From NCBI GenBank assembly GCA_008973525.1, contig WACJ01000273.1, forward strand, positions 248,001 through 312,000: a DNA stretch of 64,000 bases. The letters are read 5' to 3'. The DNA comes from Stenopsyche tienmushanensis. Taxonomy: Eukaryota; Arthropoda; Insecta; Trichoptera; Stenopsychidae. The notes below the pieces were generated by a model that ran no database searches, was not told where the DNA came from, and was given only the letters and a program-made list of their open reading frames with translations. The translations under genes were made by a program, and so were the position numbers. Positions within the stretch are counted from its first letter, which is position 1; every line of letters begins with the position of its first letter. Below, in pieces: positions 12,749 through 23,677 of this stretch.

Positions 12749-12943
12749 ATCTGACCCCGCGATATTAGACCTCGATCTTCCGAGATCTTCGCAAACTTAT
12801 TGAAGATCTTGCGGTGAGTACACGTCGTCACATTTTTATGTTGAGGTCAATGCGCAGCATCACCTTCGTTTTAAATTTAAACACTTGTGTGGATTGAATT
12901 TTTAGCCCAATCGAGTGAAATCATCGCCGAATTTCGATCCAAA

Positions 12944-13346
12944 ATGAGATTTTTAATACTGTTTTTGGTGCTGGGAATCATTGCCTGCATAAATTCATTG
13001 CCATATGAAGGTGAACAGCTTGAAGGTAAAATATCACACATACAGTTACAATAATCTCTAGAATTGATTAAAACTTATGGTATAATATTTTTATAGTTTC
13101 CCAGAACGAGGAATATTTGATGGCATATAAGCATGAGAGTGAGTAAAATATTTTAACAGTTATATCGGTTCGGTTCGAAGCAGATAGTTTTTATCTTTAT
13201 ATCTAAACGTATAATTTTCATTTTCAGCCTCCGGAAAAATTAAAAGAGAAGAACCCTGCGTGTATGAAAAATGCGACAAAGAGTGCAAAAGCAAACATCG
13301 CACAGCTGGATATTGCAATTCAGGCACATGTAAATGCATCGATTGA
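12944..13346 (+). CDS. Secreted CS-alpha-beta (defensin-type) cysteine-rich peptide, 3 exons
   Basis: Exons are 12944-13025, 13097-13138 and 13228-13346, with GT/AG introns of 71 and 89 bp (donors GGTAAA and GTGAGT; acceptors TTTATAG and TTTCAG). Frames join to 80 residues plus stop. Residues 1-18 are a hydrophobic signal peptide, followed by an acidic pro-region and a Lys-Arg processing site at about residues 47-48. The remaining 32 residues hold six cysteines spaced C-x4-C-x3-C-x9-C-x4-C-x1-C with a Gly-Tyr-Cys before the fourth, the signature of the CS-alpha-beta fold shared by insect defensins and short channel-active peptides. The mature part is Lys-rich. The domain is shorter than classical insect defensins (about 40 residues). 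A host-defence role is inferred from the promoter sites; a neurotoxin-like or other secreted role cannot be excluded. Exons are too short to appear as long open frames. Confidence 0.85.
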
Positions 13347-13379
13347 TCTGAATAATGTTTATAAATTTGCATATTGCAC

Positions 13380-13385
13380 AATAAA
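13380..13385 (+). terminator. Polyadenylation signal of the peptide gene
   Basis: AATAAA, 34 bases after the stop codon of the cysteine-rich peptide gene, giving a very short 3'UTR as is usual for immune-peptide genes. Confidence 0.6.
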
Positions 13386-13389
13386 AACG

Positions 13390-14190
13390 ATTTAACAAAG
13401 GTTGCATCGATTTTTTTGAATACTTTGAGTTCAACAAAAAACACGTTGACCAAACAATATGGCCCACATTCATATCGCGTTCGCACTGAAAAAATATGAG
13501 CTTGACCTTTAGGGCTCGTTTATAAATATGATTGACATAATTTAAAGGATAATTGGATGTCCAAAGTACAAATTGGATTTCTCGAGATAAATAACAAATC
13601 GAACGTGTACCGTTTTTGAGCGGCGATTCGATCGGGGTGTCCATTTTGAAATGGCGCAAATTTATGCAAACCGTCGTAGAAAATTTAGAAGCTAATTACA
13701 TATTTTTTGCGATTTGTGAATATTAAAATATGCTTTATTGGAACATCAACCTTGTTCGTTGATTTTTTGAACGCAAGGCCAAAAACTTGTTATAAAAATG
13801 CCATGTATGCGAGCATATGGCTGTCAAAAGTGCATCGCCAACGGCACATTAAATCACCTAATATTGGATGATTTTTAATTGATTCAATAAGCGGATTCGG
13901 TTTGCAACAAGTTGATCGCTATGAAAAATGTCATATTTTATGAGTACAGCAGCAACTTTCTAAAAGTGCCCGCTATGGTGTTATTAAATTGTCTTTTTTT
14001 TTGGCATGCATCAAATTCTGTAAAGATGTCAAGGATGACGAAGCACTTGCTTTGATTCGTACCGAAATTAATGTGGTTTTTTAGTGTCGGTATGATGCTG
14101 ACATAAACGTGACGGTGTCAGATCTTTTAAAATCCGAATTGTTTCGCAATTTAAATGTGAGCACCCAAACGAATATCATCCGACGCAACG
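13390..14190. other. No gene recognised
   Basis: Contains a 139-codon minus-strand open frame (13659-13240) that is largely antisense to exon 3 of the peptide gene. I consider it a shadow. Confidence 0.5.
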
Positions 14191-14200
14191 AGCGAGGCAT

Positions 14201-14533
14201 TTAAGATGGGATTCTGTCGGTGAAGTCGCAATGACATAACGAGTCACACATGTGCTCGACGTCAAAGACCACCGTTTGTTTCAGAGTAAAAATATATGGT
14301 TGGGCAATGGAGAGTTTAATCCCCCGGTGTTCGTCCGGGATCGAGGAGCGTTTTATCGGTATGTTAACGATGGACGTATCTAAATAAAAACACTCCGAGC
14401 ATCCGTTGTTTGGAATCGGACGACGGTCATCTGTTGCGATGAAAGAAATCTCGCAGGGCAACGGGTGGAACTGCAACATGGACGAGGTGAAGTTATATTT
14501 GGTGGTGCGTGCTGAGACCGCCTAGCGAATACG
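14201..14533 (-). CDS. Possible further exon of the 14.6-15.4 kb membrane-protein gene
   Basis: The minus-strand frame is open from an AG (CGCTAG|GCGGTC at about 14520) to a stop at about 14201, and is in phase with the preceding exon, which ends in phase 0. Its codons look protein-like (..MLQFHPLPCEISFIATDDRR.., ..IPDEHRGIKLSIAQPY..) and base composition is higher in GC than the flanks. It does not match what I know of the SMP domain that should follow in the TMEM24/C2CD2 family. It may be an alternative 3' exon or intron read-through. Confidence 0.25.
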
Positions 14534-14645
14534 TCTGTCACGTCATTCAGATAAAAATAGTCTTCAGCGATCTGTCAGTGATTGATTAATATGACGCGAA
14601 TGCACTTTCAACTCGACGAAATCGGAAGAAGGGCGAAGGACTCAC

Positions 14646-15296
14646 CTCTTCGACGGACTTCTTGGAGTATTCGTTCATGGCGAGTATCCAAAGCTGCAGG
14701 AGATCGTTCACAACCACCAAATCACTGTACAACCAAGCGAAGGCGTTGGAGGCCCACCTGGAGGCGACCTGGTCGGCGCCCACGCAGGTCGGCGGAAGCG
14801 CCCCGTGCTTCTTCGACTGCGCCTCCGGTGCCGGAGACATCCTCGAGCCTATCCGCTTTCTGTTGGGAGGAGTCGCCAGGACTCCGCCGGTCGCCTTCGG
14901 AGCCATCGGGGGCTTGCCGGCGGCGGACGTCGGCAGACCCGCCGCCTTGGGCTTCGCGGGCGCTTCGACGGGCGGGGGCGCTTCGTTCGCGACACTCGGT
15001 CGCGTCGTATCGTCAGCTTCGACTTTCTTCGGTTGGGTCACCGCCGGCTCCGCGACGGCCGTCTTCCCCGTCTTGTACTTTGCGTACGCCCACTTGACGA
15101 CGAACACGGAGAAGAGGGCGAAGATGACCCAGAAGAATATGAACATTACTAGGGAGTCCATGGCTGCGTCGGCATAGGAGTAGTCGAAGCTGCAGATGAG
15201 ATCGTCTACAGCCTCAGCTAGGTCCGCCATGCCGTTCCATGTTTGGGTCCAAATGCTGGACAGCGACTGCCCGAGAGCGGCCAAAACAGAACCCAT
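14646..15296 (-). CDS. First coding exon, membrane protein resembling TMEM24/C2CD2 family (partial gene)
   Basis: The ATG is at 15296-15294 and 217 codons run to a consensus donor (GAAGAG|GTGAGT), phase 0. Residues about 1-45 are amphipathic. Residues about 47-70 are one strong transmembrane helix (MFIFFWVIFALFSVFVVKWA) followed by basic residues. Residues about 75-165 are a low-complexity Ala/Pro/Lys linker (..APPPVEAPAKPKAAG..). The end (SNAFAWLYSDLVVVNDLLQL, then NEYSKKSVEE) resembles, from memory, the start of the SMP lipid-binding module of TMEM24/C2CD2 proteins, which tether ER to plasma membrane. The exon is far more GC-rich than its surroundings. Later exons are not identified. The family call is tentative; the exon itself is well supported. 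Confidence 0.7.
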
Positions 15297-15368
15297 GACG
15301 GTGGAATCCCTTCAAGACGACTCCGACAATAACTTCCCTCTCGTTCTATCTTTGGTACACTTCAGGAA
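15297..15368 (-). other. 5'UTR part of the exon, with splice acceptor
   Basis: On the minus strand the acceptor TTTTATTTTTCAG|TTCCTG places the exon start at 15368, so 72 bases of 5'UTR precede the ATG and at least one non-coding exon lies further right. Confidence 0.6.
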
Positions 15369-15589
15369 CTGAAAAATAAAATAAAAACAACCATATTAAA
15401 ATCACAAATAGAACCAATCCAATCTAAACACATTTCAATATACAATAAATTCAAAAATAAAAAGCATTTTCGCAAATCGACCCTCGATATGCGCGGTTTC
15501 CCATTATTACGATTTCACTATTACGCAGCATTTGGCCAGATAACGGTCTAGGGTTCATCAATTAAAGGTTGATATTTTAAAATGTCTCC

Positions 15590-16215
15590 GTAATACGTCC
15601 CGGGATCCCGTACAGTTTTAGATGCTCATGAATCCCAGGATTAGTAAACGTAATCCCGAAAAATTCAGGATTGAAATTTTTATCTAACAGAAATCGCACA
15701 GCTCATCAACACGATGAAAGCTACTAAATCGAGACATTTCCGTCGAAATCTGGACGCTTGGAAATAGTGGTATAACTACTAATTGGCTAAATTAGGCGAC
15801 GCCTAGGGGCAGTGACTGACTAATCTATGTATACATATATACAGTACATAAACCTTTCTCTACCGATGATGTATTTACTACACATCGACTCTAATAATGG
15901 GAATATCGATATGAAATATAATAGATACGAGGTTCAAAATTTTTGTATTCCTCCGTAATATAACTACGAATCACATCAAATTATTATAGTATATAAGTAT
16001 TCATTTGCAGCGACGGAAATAAATAATTTGTCGGGAAATCGGGGTCTCAGCAGAAATGAATTTTATCAGTCACATTGATTGCGTTATACGAAAATGGGGG
16101 CTCACGCGGTCATCAATTCGAACTAGCATTTAAATATCTGATGATGATACCTCCAACGCGTGTGGAGGATGAGCGTGCATTTTCAGCAGCAAGTTGCTAT
16201 TGTATTTTCATCTTT
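15590..16215 (+). mobile_element. hAT-type element remnant (copy 2)
   Basis: The left end is near CCCGGGATCCCGTACAGTTT (15599). The right part encodes ATG-ATA-CCT.. reading MIPPTRVEDERAFSAAS at 16143-16193, the hAT C-terminal dimerisation motif. The interior shares the landmarks of copies 1, 3 and 4. The transposase body is absent. Confidence 0.75.
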
Positions 16216-16514
16216 TCTTAATTATTTATTAATTCTTGATCAAATTTATCAATGTAATTTCTTAAACTATTGAAAATCCCGGGATTAAAAATTTGACTTA
16301 AGACTGTTTGCATTTATTGCCGTTAGAAAACTTGAATATTTAGAGGGATGGAGAATTAAAATGAGCCCCCATTTATTGCGACCCCAATGAATGCGAATCC
16401 GCTATAATACGATCATTTTGATGCGCATAACATGAATATTTTTCGACATTTGTGTTACATTTACGTACAAATTTGACGATTTGATGACGTGACGATTGAC
16501 GTGCTTATTTAGAA

Positions 16515-16617
16515 AGGTACTGAGCAAGGGAGGGGAAAGTTCGGGAACATTCATACATGTCAAATGCGTTCCGAGTCTGTAGTCTGTGAGACTAATGATT
16601 AGTGATCTAGAGTAAAA
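16515..16617. repeat. Short repeat, family W (copy 1)
   Basis: Contains GTGAGACTAATGATTAGTGATC, cut here to its core ACTAATGATTAGTGATC at 16590. The same family occurs reversed at 27385 and 59692. Shared inner sequence GACTACAGACT and GAACGCATT links it to copy 2. Confidence 0.6.
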
Positions 16618-16711
16618 TCATAAGATGAAACTTTAACTAACGGAGAACTGCAGAAATTGAAGTACCTTCTCAAAAAAAATACATTTGGGAGCTACAGCTT
16701 ACAGTATATTA

Positions 16712-16780
16712 CAGTCAACCCAAGCGTTATATACGGAAAATATACCGCAAAAGAAGTGGACGCTATAGGAGGGTTGACTG
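16712..16780. mobile_element. 69-bp pogo/Tigger-type MITE
   Basis: Perfect 10-bp inverted ends CAGTCAACCC (16712-16721) and GGGTTGACTG (16771-16780). GCGTTATATACGG and GTGGACGCTATAGG lie inside. The CAGTCAACCC..CTATAG ends also appear at 31826 and, diverged, at 41862-42079. Confidence 0.6.
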
Positions 16781-16849
16781 CATTTAAAAACTACTTCTGT
16801 TTGATAAGAAATCAACCGAAAGAAAAAATAAAAGACATTTGAATACGCA

Positions 16850-17339
16850 TAACAGAACAATAATTTGTAAACAGATCAGATTAAAACAATAATGTTTGAT
16901 ATCATTAAAAGCTTTAATAAAGAAGGTGGCTTAGTTTATTATACGATTTGCTCAATATTTCAACATGAAATAATTAGTATTTATACATGAATAGTATAAC
17001 AATAATATTGGAAATTTATTTGAATCGTTCAAAAAATATTTAAAGAAATTTTCAGGAAAATTTTTCTAACGCATCAAAAAGCTACAACAGTTAATTCTAT
17101 CAGCTCCCGTACGAATTGGAACAATCTTTTGAAGCCGATGAGTGGGAACATTTCGTCAGACTAAAAATACTCTGCTTCTGGTTTGTACCCGGTGCCTTGG
17201 AAACTTAAAACTAAGACATGCCAAATAGCTCCCCTAAGAGCTAACAACGACTGCCGTCGCACACCGTCGACATTTTACATTCAAACTTCCAATCACTGCA
17301 GTGACTCACCAAACCGTCAATTCGACAATGCGTTTCACT
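16850..17339. other. No gene recognised
   Basis: AT-rich sequence leading into the tRNA-derived repeat; nothing else seen. Confidence 0.45.
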
Positions 17340-17425
17340 CGTGTCATTATTTGATCGCTAATCGCGTTACCGGCGCGTGGATTTGAACCCGCAACCGACG
17401 GCTTATCGAGTGGATCGACCGATTT
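17340..17425 (-). repeat. tRNA-derived SINE-like fragment
   Basis: On the minus strand GGTTGCGGGTTCAAATCC (about 17398-17381) is a tRNA T-arm with a box B. The predicted T-stem has a mismatch and no acceptor or anticodon stem can be paired, so it is a SINE fragment or dead tRNA copy rather than a tRNA gene. Confidence 0.5.
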
Positions 17426-18775
17426 CCAACATAGTACGACAGCGAGTCTATTCCATGCATAAAATATGTTCTCTAGTCGTCGAAAATTTCATTGAAAAAT
17501 AACATTTCGTTCTGTTTACAATATTTCAAAATACATACATGAAATTTGATAAGCAATCAAAAACTTTATATGTATAACCACTGATATGATAAATTATTCA
17601 TGGTTGTCTTTTATCAGCTGTCATAGTTTTATTTGAGTACATCATTCCGCCGCAAATTATTCGCTTTATTTGAAAATTAAATGTAGTAGTCTTTATTTTT
17701 TTTTAACTAACAAGAGATACATTGAACTCGACACATTTTTATATTTGGGTCAGTAGTTTCACGTTTCTCGACTATCATTTCATGTTAGCATTTGTCTACA
17801 TGTCACCCCACTTGTCTTGCCACATGACCTGCCCACTGTCATTTAAAACGATTCACTCTTATCGATTTGAGAACGTCGTTCTCTTATTCGCAAAAGGTTA
17901 ATGCTTTCCATTTTAATTAATTGTAAACCATTTCTTGAACAACAATTAATAGTCACATTTTGTCTTGATTATCAATAAAGAACTGAATTTAGATTCACAC
18001 AAACTTATCGCTGAAAATGAAGACAGAATAATGCTTCTTCCATAAAACAATCAAATCTTATCTTGTTTTAAATTGAATATCATGAACTCAATTTGTCTAT
18101 GAATTAATGGCTTTGATGAGTGATCGCGCATATATGCGTTCGAACTCGAGTGATAAAATAGCATTATCTCACATTTAATGAGTGGATTAGTGAATAGGAG
18201 ACAGAGACGGAGAGAATGTCTTGCATCTCATCATACATTCATACATCCATGACAAGATCGTGCTGTAAAGATACCCCTACACGTCTAAATGTTCTCAAAT
18301 ATAGCGCTTCATACACATGGGTCGGTTTTTATGCGGATCTTTTTTATGCGATTTTCAAAAATAATGGAACCTATCGCTCATTTTTCTATCGGATCTGACA
18401 TCTAAATTTCTTTTGGATATGGCACAATTAGAATGCTGCTGTAATTATACCGTCTTGAAGGCTTTTTCATGGTCAATTCATTGTATTGCAGAATTTCTGT
18501 GCATGTGCATCTATAATGCAGTTAATAATTATTTTTTTGCATGCATACTTAAACAGATAATATAAGCTTAGCGCCTTTAAATTAAAGCAATGACGCATTA
18601 CAGAAAATTACATAGGGGAATAGCACATGTTTTTATCCCCATGTAATTTTTACAATGGCATATGGCATATGCTGTTGGCAACGAATTAATTAATTAGGAA
18701 TGAGAAATGATCAACGAGCATGATTAGGTGTTTTTGTGCGAAGATTAATATCGAACGGGTGTGGGGTGCTTTCCG
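17426..18775. other. No gene recognised; one inverted repeat
   Basis: AT-rich. At 18604-18650 AAAATTACATAGGGGA faces TCCCCATGTAATTTT, a 15-bp stem with a single bulge and 15-base loop. Function unknown. Confidence 0.45.
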
Positions 18776-19048
18776 ATGAATAATACAGAAATAAGCATTC
18801 AATTGAAAATAAAGGAGGCAAATCGTAAACAAACGTCAGCACATTTAAAAGTTGAGCACTATAGACGTTATCTAATTAGTGCGGCTCGTAATTTTTTACG
18901 ATCCCGAAGGATTAACGAAGAGATTTTAGTGCTTGGTAACAAGTCTGCAAGACAATGCTTTGATGATGAAGACGATCCTCGAGCATTTAAATACCTAGGT
19001 AATATCCAGAATTTATTATTGCAGTATCATAAATCAAATGTAATATGA
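18776..19048 (+). CDS. Unrecognised open frame, 90 residues
   Basis: The ATG at 18776 opens a frame ending at TGA 19046-19048. It is Lys/Arg-rich and helical in appearance (..IQLKIKEANRKQTSAHLKVE.., ..NEEILVLGNKSARQCF..). There is no signal peptide, domain motif, repeat similarity or poly(A) signal that I can see. Composition is more protein-like than neighbouring frames, but it could be chance. Confidence 0.2.
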   Translation: MNNTEISIQLKIKEANRKQTSAHLKVEHYRRYLISAARNFLRSRRINEEILVLGNKSARQCFDDEDDPRAFKYLGNIQNLLLQYHKSNVI

Positions 19049-19571
19049 TTTATCCTGCTCGCGTGTTGATTTTATTACATAACAAGAATCCCGGAGCTGA
19101 ATTTCCAGTCCACGAAAATACATAAGGAATAAAAATGTAGACAGCTCGGCGTCATGAATAAGGAATTATGCTAATTTTACAATACTGCCAAATACATGCA
19201 AGGAAATTTACTCCCTAATTTTAGTCGTTTAAATGCGATTTAATATTCATGCATGATGTATAAATTCCAAAATATTCCCCCCAGTCCGCTTTTTAAGTCA
19301 CTGGATTCTATTTGAATATCAAAACAATATGATTGTATTGTTACATCATTTATTAATATATTTCTTACTGTCGTTTAGAATTATGTCTGTCGTTCCGTAG
19401 AATATACGATCAATGTGGATAATCAATTAGTCGATGATGAAAGTCATATGACTGGAATCAATGGATCAAGAAGACATGTGGTTATTCAATGTATTGTTCC
19501 CACAAAGCTGATTCTTTCTCATTTTTTGTCCTGATATTGAATTTTGTCCTCATGATAAATATTTGTGGTAT

Positions 19572-19745
19572 GTTTGTCGCGTATACGTTCCTATACTATT
19601 CATCCGTTTGCGATGAAACTTTGGTGTGTTGTTGGGCACGCACCCAAAAAGGTTTTTAAATTAATACAAGCATTGTTTGTGTACGCAATTCGTTTTGCGA
19701 GACGTTTAGCGGATGCACCATATTGGCGCATGTTGTTCTGGTGAA
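19572..19745 (+). mobile_element. Helitron-like 5' fragment
   Basis: Shares about 170 bases with 22925-23127 in inverted orientation, including TTGCGATGAAACTTTGG, GTTGTTGGGCACGCACC and CAAGCATTGTTTGTGTA. The CCGTTTGCGATGAAACTTTG segment resembles the 5' part of the Helitron-like unit at 52574. Confidence 0.55.
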
Positions 19746-20003
19746 TGGGTGCAAATTTCCATTGCTGCTCCCGTATTAGTGAGCATTCATTTAGAATAAT
19801 CAATAAGAAATGATTATTGTGTTTGCGAAATATGATTGATGGCGGGAAATAAAAATAACAGGTAATAAAAAAGGAACCTTTTGAAAAAAGGGCTATTTCA
19901 GATAAGCTGATAGTGCGCAAAAAAAATGTTTATAAAAATATGTATGTATACATTTTAAGCTGAAACGAATTTCAGAGATTTAGATATTTTAAAACTAAAA
20001 ATG

Positions 20004-20170
20004 GACGGGCGTCGAATATAAAGTCTCTCGTCCTAGATAACTTTTTTATTAATCACGAGAGAGATCTGGTCACGGGAAGGACGTCCTCCCGCAGTCAAGG
20101 CTATCCAACGACTCATGACTCCCGCTTCTCGCGTATCACCATCCAATCGACAACGGTCCACGCGTTTATT
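20004..20170 (-). repeat. LTR-like dispersed repeat (copy C)
   Basis: Reverse-oriented copy with GGACGTCCTCCCGCAG, CAAGGCTATCC and an AT-rich centre TTTATTAATCACGAGAGAGA. Confidence 0.5.
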
Positions 20171-22289
20171 GATGTGTTTAAGAGCGTTTATTGATGTGTT
20201 TGGACATCGCGCATCAATAGATGCGTCACGCGTTGAAAAGGCGAATAACCATTACGAAATTTTTTCGACGAATAATTTAATATATTTTTACATTGGTTAT
20301 AAATCAACTGCTTTTGAACAACAAAATTTGACTTTGTTACGTCCTTTGTTGCGTTCTTCCAAAAGCAAATCTAGCACGAATAGTTTATCGGCGCGAACGT
20401 CGCAAAAGACATTAAAAACAAAACGGCGCCATTAAAATGGGTTTCATATTTGACAGCAAATCTCAATGGTTGGCCATGGTTTGTCCCAGTTCGATGGCTA
20501 ATTATTTTTTTCGCATTTTCGTCCGCAATGTGTACATCTGTTTTGCGCGGTATCGATCGCCACTGGCGCCATCTCTTCTCGCTTCACGCAACAACCTCAC
20601 ACACAAAACTATGGATATTGTTTATGATGGCTCGAATTACATTGCTAAAGTCTCTACTTTTATTGGATCGCATAAAGAAATTCCCGCTCAAGGTTTATAT
20701 CGGTCGTAGTCGTTGGGCGCTGTGGTATTTGTGGTTTATTATTCTTTGATTATTACAAACTTCCAACCATTCGACACCGTTATGCTTACTCTGCTTATCG
20801 AAATATCCTTTGACATTGAAAATGCTGTTTAAAAAAAAAGAAAACAAACAACAACCGCACAATTCTATATATACCGCTAATATAAAGTATTTTCGCACTG
20901 AAATATCATAGATTTGTTTGTCATAAAAGGAGTTATTAAAAAATCACGCTTATAGCGAGCAATCGTACGGTTAATATAACATTATAATAAATAACTAGAT
21001 TGTATTTAAACGATGGAAACAAATCAAAAAAATATAAGTTCGACTATATAAAATCGTCCAAATATATTTTCTTCCTGTTATTATTCTACCAATGACATTG
21101 TGTGTCCTAGCATATGCATGTATACCACATGTCCTGCGGGATAATTTACGGGTTTAACACTATTAAAAAAGTATTTTATAAGGCACTTTGATCAATACAT
21201 CCCAAAATATTAATTCAATGGACAACCCTAATGAATTCTTTTGAATTTATTTTTTAAATAAAATGTAAACACCAAGATCCATTATTTGTTATCTACAATT
21301 GTTACATTTAAACCTTAACTATAGTTAATAAAAGCAATAATTATGAATATTCACTTTTTTGCGGGTTTTAAATCATTTTTATATAGTGCACAAAATTCAC
21401 CATCATCGTTGCTCGCGGGTACTTTTAGCACAGTAAAGGAAAATTTAATTTGAGATTCACCAATGTGTTCCTAGCATAATAATTTTAGGTATTAATTTTT
21501 TTTTCTACGAAAAAACATAGTGACTGTGGGTTAGTCGCAAGCTTTTAAATGATTAATCCGATTACCAATTGTTTTCTCAAAGATTAAGTGTTTTATTTGA
21601 TGATTCCCCGATTACTTCCACGTATAGTTAAATTAAGATAAGGCTATCAGTATAAATAAATACTTGCAGCAAATCAGTCCCTCGATGGGTTAAGTAGAGT
21701 GTGAACTCAATGCAATCCAAAGGAAATATAAAAACGTATATCAAATATAATAAAATAAGATGATAAATTAATAACCATTAAGAATATTTTATCAATGGTA
21801 TTCAAATAGTGGTCACAACTAAGAATGTCAAGGATGAAATAAACAAGTTGGTTATAATTCAAAGAACAGCGGATATAAAATTATCTTATTTTTATTTACC
21901 GAGCGTTCCCATGGAACTGAAAAAGTCAGATAATTATGCTTTATCTATATATATATATATATATCATGTCTTATGGGTGTCTATCCGGCGTCCGATCCGT
22001 AAACAAAGCCTTTTGTCAACTATGCCGAGAGGCGATAATGGCATGCCTGGTTTTGCTAAGGTAAAAGGAGCATTTAGTCAGGTTTGTTTTGGTAAAGCTA
22101 AGCGCGGCCGCGAGTCGGTGATGGGAGGAAGACAGTCGCTTTTCGAGGTGAGGGAGAGCGCAAATCAACCAGAATGCCTCGAATAGTTTTTCATTATCTC
22201 ACAAGAAAATACGTTTCCTTTTTAAAAATTTCCTCAATCTATATATAGACAGCGTTTGAGCGCCCTTCGATACGTTCGTCCATGTGGCT
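20171..22289. other. No gene recognised
   Basis: Position 20171-20750 is GC-richer with overlapping frames of about 100 codons, none with a recognisable motif. Position 20750-21940 is AT-rich. An (AT)n run lies at about 21944-21964. The 125-codon frame ending at 22186 has a Gly/Arg/Lys-rich 3' half (..MPRGDNGMPGFAKVKGAF..) that I cannot assign. Confidence 0.4.
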
Positions 22290-22725
22290 GGGTGAGCGCT
22301 CTAAATGAAACTCGGAAGTCCATTCGTCATGTCAGCGGTTCGAAAAGCGGACCGGTTGGACACACAGACCTCTATTAGGACTTTTTCCGGCATTTTTGGT
22401 GATGTGCGAATGTGTACACGGAGCCTTCTATGATTTGTACTATCACGGAAGTCCCTCCAGAGGCTAACGCTAATTTTGTTCAGGTCAGGTCAGTGGAGAT
22501 TCCCCATGTTCTTTTGTCTTAGGTGTGAAGTGGTGAGCCCATATTTTATCCGTGCTTATGAATTGATGCAAAAATCGGTTTTATTGCTGTGAAACATCGC
22601 CTAACGCTCAATTGAAACATCATCACGACGCTGTTTTTATTCCATTATGAGCAAACACGGCATCCATCTTGCGCACAGCTTTCTCATGTCCAAATTTTCA
22701 GCCAATATGCGAAGTAAAGCACTTT
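22290..22725 (-). pseudogene. mariner remnant carrying a family X insertion
   Basis: The minus strand at 22725-22500 encodes LDMRKLCARWMPCLLIME and then, across frame breaks, residues like those between the HTH and DDD parts of mariner. Downstream on the minus strand (22490-22290) is family X, marked by GCGGACCGGTTGGACACACA at 22346. The X joint follows the mariner GESP-like segment, as in the copy at 3775. Confidence 0.7.
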
Positions 22726-22924
22726 TTTACTGCAGCAATGTTTGCTAGCTCGCGCACTTCGCCAAGCAGACCTGAGAGACCCGAGTACCCGGCAAGTGTT
22801 GCAATACCATGCGTGCTAAATAATTATTTGAAAAGAAACGCAGTTGTATAGTTACGTGGTTTATTACATCGGGCCACGTGTAGCGCGTGCTCTGAAGGGT
22901 TAGGTTCCAAAAGCATGCACAAAA

Positions 22925-23127
22925 TACTGACTGACCAATATGCGCCAAAATGGTGCAACCGATAAACGTCTCGCAAAACAAATTCCATACACAAACAATG
23001 CTTGTACTAATTCAAAAACCTTCTTGGGTGCGTGCCCAACAACACACCAAAGTTTCATCGCAATCGAATGAATGGTATAGGAGCGTATACTATACATACT
23101 AAAGACATTCATTTTTACATATATAGA
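22925..23127 (-). mobile_element. Helitron-like 5' end
   Basis: On the minus strand it starts TCTATATATGTAAAAATGAA at 23127, a typical Helitron 5' TC start. It continues through the segment shared with 19572-19745. No 3' CTRR end with hairpin was found nearby. Confidence 0.55.
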
Positions 23128-23368
23128 CAAATCGCTTTCTCCGTTGATTCAATTATCAGTCCTATTAAGCGTTGAATTCATACCGTTGAAATCTTCTCTG
23201 CTTTCAATGCAAATTTTCAAATAGTCTATAGATTAGAAAGTATTGTTATCTCGAAGCGAAATAATCCCCTATGCATTACTAAGAACTTGATATCATTGCG
23301 GTGAAGATTGTGCATTCAAACAATGAAATAAGATATCATTAGCAAAACATTAAATGACTGTTTCGCTC

Positions 23369-23677
23369 TTAGCGTGGATTTTCAGCGTCCTGGGTCATTG
23401 TCCACGGATGCGGATAGACGGCGCTGCGATGCAACTTCTTTTTCCAAGCATCCAATAAGATTCTGCACAAAGAGGAGATAATTACATGCGGAATGACTTG
23501 GCGCAACTTCAGCTCATCCTTCTGCGTGGCCAATTCAATAATTGCATGACTAATCGATCGGCTTCCGCAGATCGCAGCATCTGATGGAGGGCAACTTCCG
23601 AATGCTGGAATCCACGGCGCATGGATGTTACTTTTGTGATGTAACGTTGACGGCTTGTGCGGGTTACGTGTTAGCAC
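23369..23677 (-). CDS. Unrecognised open frame beside an LTR-like segment
   Basis: The minus frame is open from about 23688 to a stop at 23369, about 100 codons with protein-like content (..SRSISHAIIELATQKDELKL.., ..VIPHVIISSLCRILLDAWKK..). There is no ATG at its head and it begins just inside the LTR-like segment at 23669-23973, so it may be retroelement coding sequence (not identified) or the tail of an unknown gene. Confidence 0.3.
   Translation of the reverse strand: MLTRNPHKPSTLHHKSNIHAPWIPAFGSCPPSDAAICGSRSISHAIIELATQKDELKLRQVIPHVIISSLCRILLDAWKKKLHRSAVYPHPWTMTQDAENPR

Noticed and set aside
13240..13659. 139-codon minus-strand frame with many Cys codons (..MCLNCNIQLCDVCFCTLC..)
   Set aside because: It is antisense to exon 3 of the peptide gene and its 3' flank. 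The Cys-rich look comes from reading GCA/ACA-rich sequence on the opposite strand, and it has no motif of its own.
14582..15177. Plus-strand frames of 115-171 codons, Arg/Pro/Ser-rich
   Set aside because: Shadows of the GC-rich minus-strand exon 15296-14646, which has the membrane helix, start codon and consensus splice sites.
17340..17425. tRNA gene
   Set aside because: The box B/T-arm is present but the T-stem mismatches and no anticodon or acceptor stem can be drawn. Treated as a SINE-like fragment.
20115..20749. Cluster of 90-106-codon plus-strand frames
   Set aside because: They overlap each other in different frames, start inside or just after an LTR-like repeat, and show no motif or splice context.
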